NCBI GenBank assembly: GCA_026785765.1
Contig: JAJAZK010000160.1
Location: 1-7,439 of the forward strand
DNA from: Rhodoferax sp.
Lineage (GTDB): Bacteria; Pseudomonadota; Gammaproteobacteria; Burkholderiales; Burkholderiaceae_C
Length of the DNA: 7,439 nucleotides
Reading direction: 5' to 3'
Every line of letters starts with the position of its first letter. The first letter of the stretch is position 1. The translations under genes and the position numbers were made by a program. Positions 6,078 through 7,439 of this stretch are shown piece by piece. The notes under the pieces were generated by a model. That model was given only the letters and a program-made list of their open reading frames with translations, ran no database searches and was not told the DNA's origin.

Positions 6078-6644
6078 ATGCCCAGCGCCCCCAGCATTGC
6101 CTTCAGCCATGTCGGCATCTACGTCACCGATATCGCCCGCATGGAGGTTTTCTACAGTCGCTTTCTGGGCTTCACCGTTACCGACCGCGGTGAGCTGCAC
6201 ACACCGCGCGGCAGCGTGAACCTGGTTTTTCTGAGCCGCGACCCCAATGAGCACCACCAGATCGTGCTGGCCACAGGTCGACCGGCCGAGCCCGGTTTCA
6301 ACGTCATCAATCAGATGTCGTTTCGGGTCGACAGCCTGGCCAGTCTGCGCACCCTGTTTGGCGCCATGACCGAGGGCGACGGGCGCACCTATGTCAGCGA
6401 GGTGTTGCCCGCCTCCCACGGCAATGCCTTGTCGGTCTATGTCCGCGACCCAGAGGGCAACCGGCTGGAGTTGTTTGTCGATACGCCTTGGTACGTGAAC
6501 CAACCGTTGCGCGTGCCCTTCGATTTTTCGCTGGACGACGCCGCTATCTGGGCCTGGGCCGAAACCCACGCGAAATCGCTGCCCGGCTTCAAGCCAAGAG
6601 CACAGTGGGTGGCCGACATGTCGGCCCGGATGGGCCTGGCTTGA
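6078..6644 (+). CDS. VOC family protein (glyoxalase/extradiol dioxygenase fold), single domain
   Basis: A 188-residue protein with two VOC modules. Module one runs from about 8 to 65: SHVGIYVTDIARMEVFYSRF (10-29), LGF, and the NEHHQIVLATGRP strand (57-69). Module two runs from about 77 to 135: NQMSFRVDSLASLR (78-91) to YVRDPEGNRLELFVDTPWYV (121-140). Candidate metal ligands are His11, His60 and Glu131. The start of module two, where a histidine is usual, has Gln79 instead; glutamine serves as a ligand in some glyoxalases. A 50-residue C-terminal tail continues past the domain. Such proteins are often annotated as catechol-type dioxygenases, but the reaction here is open. The start has GAGGAG five bases upstream. 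It heads the operon with iclR. Confidence 0.9.
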   Translation: MPSAPSIAFSHVGIYVTDIARMEVFYSRFLGFTVTDRGELHTPRGSVNLVFLSRDPNEHHQIVLATGRPAEPGFNVINQMSFRVDSLASLRTLFGAMTEGDGRTYVSEVLPASHGNALSVYVRDPEGNRLELFVDTPWYVNQPLRVPFDFSLDDAAIWAWAETHAKSLPGFKPRAQWVADMSARMGLA

Positions 6645-7429
6645 GCAGCCTGTCATCGACGCTGGCGGTGCTCGCGCTGTTCTCCGCGAGGGACCCGGTC
6701 TGGAGCGCCGAACGCATCATCGAGCAATTGGGGTACTCGCGCCCGACCGGTTACCGCTACGTGCGTGAACTGGTGGGTGCCGGCTTTCTGGTGCGGGTGG
6801 CGCCGGGTGCTTACTCGCTTGGGCCGCGCATCATCGAGCTCGACTACCAGATCCGCCAGAGCGACCCCTTGTTGAAGGCCGGGCTGCCCGTGATCCAGGG
6901 CCTGGTGGAGTCGACTGGCTGCGAAATCAACCTGATCGGCCTGTACGGCGAGCAGATCGTCACCACGCACCAGCAGCACGGGGTCGAACGCCTGCCGCTG
7001 TCGTTCGGCCGTGGCCGACCGATGCCGCTGTTTCGCGGCGCCGGTTCCAAAATCATCGTGGCCAACTTTCCCCGGGTCAAGATGAAGCGGCTGTATGCGG
7101 GCCACGCTGCGAAAATTGCCGCTGCCGGGCTTGGCGCTGACTGGGATACCTTCAAGGCAACGATGGCGGGCATGCGGCGGCAGGGTTATGCGATGTCGCA
7201 GGGAGAACTGGACGCCGCTTTCGCGGGCGTGGCCACGCCGGTTTTCACGGCCGACGGCGAAATACTGGGCAGCGTGATCGCCGCGCTGTCGCGCCAGCGG
7301 CTGGGCATCACCGATTTCGAGCGCCTGATCGACCTCTTGAAATCTGGCGCACAGCGCATCAACGAAGGTATTGCACTGATCGGGCGCGCCACCCCGCGCG
7401 ATACCCCAGTGCCTGCGGAGGTTATATGA
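6641..7429 (+). CDS. IclR family transcriptional regulator
   Basis: A 262-residue regulator. The N-terminal winged helix-turn-helix spans about 2-62: SSLSSTLAVLALF, WSAERIIEQLGYSRPTGYRY (21-40) as the DNA-binding helices, and GAYSLGPRII (56-65) as the wing. The C-terminal effector domain has GCEINLIGLYGEQIV (93-107), FRGAGSKII (131-139), GYAMSQGELDAAFAGVATPV (182-201) and LGSVIAALSRQRL (209-221), all in standard IclR order. The chosen start is a TTG at 6641 whose last two bases belong to the VOC stop (TTGA overlap), placing the protein start just before the SSLSSTL helix. A GTG at 6605 would add 12 residues of unlikely sequence. Members bind a small aromatic or organic acid and act as repressor or activator. 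It probably controls the divergent region at 5945-6039. Confidence 0.92.
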   Translation: MSSLSSTLAVLALFSARDPVWSAERIIEQLGYSRPTGYRYVRELVGAGFLVRVAPGAYSLGPRIIELDYQIRQSDPLLKAGLPVIQGLVESTGCEINLIGLYGEQIVTTHQQHGVERLPLSFGRGRPMPLFRGAGSKIIVANFPRVKMKRLYAGHAAKIAAAGLGADWDTFKATMAGMRRQGYAMSQGELDAAFAGVATPVFTADGEILGSVIAALSRQRLGITDFERLIDLLKSGAQRINEGIALIGRATPRDTPVPAEVI

Positions 7430-7439
7430 AGCACGCTGC
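7426..7439 (+). CDS. Start of a third gene in the VOC-iclR operon, cut by window edge
   Basis: An ATG at 7426 overlaps the iclR stop (ATGA) and is preceded by a strong ribosome site, GGAGG at 7417-7421. Only MKHA and part of a fifth codon (GC-, alanine) are inside the window, so no function can be given. The overlap shows that it is co-translated with iclR and belongs to the same catabolic operon. Confidence 0.7.

Noticed and set aside
6036..6656. 206-codon minus-strand frame opposite the VOC gene
   Set aside because: Antisense shadow of a clear VOC protein; it would also cross the divergent promoter region.

Overview
The window looks like chromosomal DNA of a GC-rich betaproteobacterium, most likely Burkholderiales. 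This is inferred from the GC-rich codon use, an IclR/FAH-hydrolase/TRAP-transporter catabolic neighbourhood, and the decayed remnant of a Bug-type (TctC) solute-binding protein next to a LysR remnant, a pairing very common in that order. No RNA gene, CRISPR array, IS element or phage gene was seen.

Layout. Bases 1-300 hold little: a possible gene fragment running off the left edge on the minus strand, and an orphan terminator-like hairpin (140-171). Bases 300-1484 hold a divergent pair, a small DUF2061 membrane protein (minus) and an XRE-type regulator (plus). They share a 105-bp intergenic region with a perfect 11-bp inverted repeat placed as an operator. Bases 1485-2088 contain no intact gene. 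They hold two decayed gene ends fused head to head: the C-terminal part of a tctC/Bug gene (minus) and of a lysR gene (plus). This suggests that a divergent lysR-tctC pair lost both 5' halves and the shared promoter in one deletion. A short repeat cluster (1986-2068) follows.

Bases 2089-5910 (minus strand) form a tight operon: a fumarylacetoacetate-hydrolase (FAH) family enzyme, then dctP, dctQ and dctM, a complete TRAP transporter for an organic acid. Bases 6078 to the right edge (plus strand) form a second, divergent operon: a single-domain VOC protein (glyoxalase/extradiol-dioxygenase fold), an IclR-type regulator whose TTG start overlaps the VOC stop, and a third gene whose ATG overlaps the IclR stop and which is cut by the window edge after four codons.

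The two operons are divided by a 167-bp control region with unusual mirror architecture: three TTGACA-containing half-sites exactly 31 bp apart, an outer inverted repeat repeating promoter-like sequence on both strands, and a central 13-bp palindrome overlapping a -35-like box. The simplest reading is an inducible catabolic module. The TRAP system imports a carboxylate, possibly aromatic or a ring-cleavage product; the VOC and FAH enzymes act on it; IclR controls both directions. The substrate cannot be told from the sequence. No clearly new type of system is visible. The most notable points are the divergent control region, the XRE operator and the fused pseudogenes.
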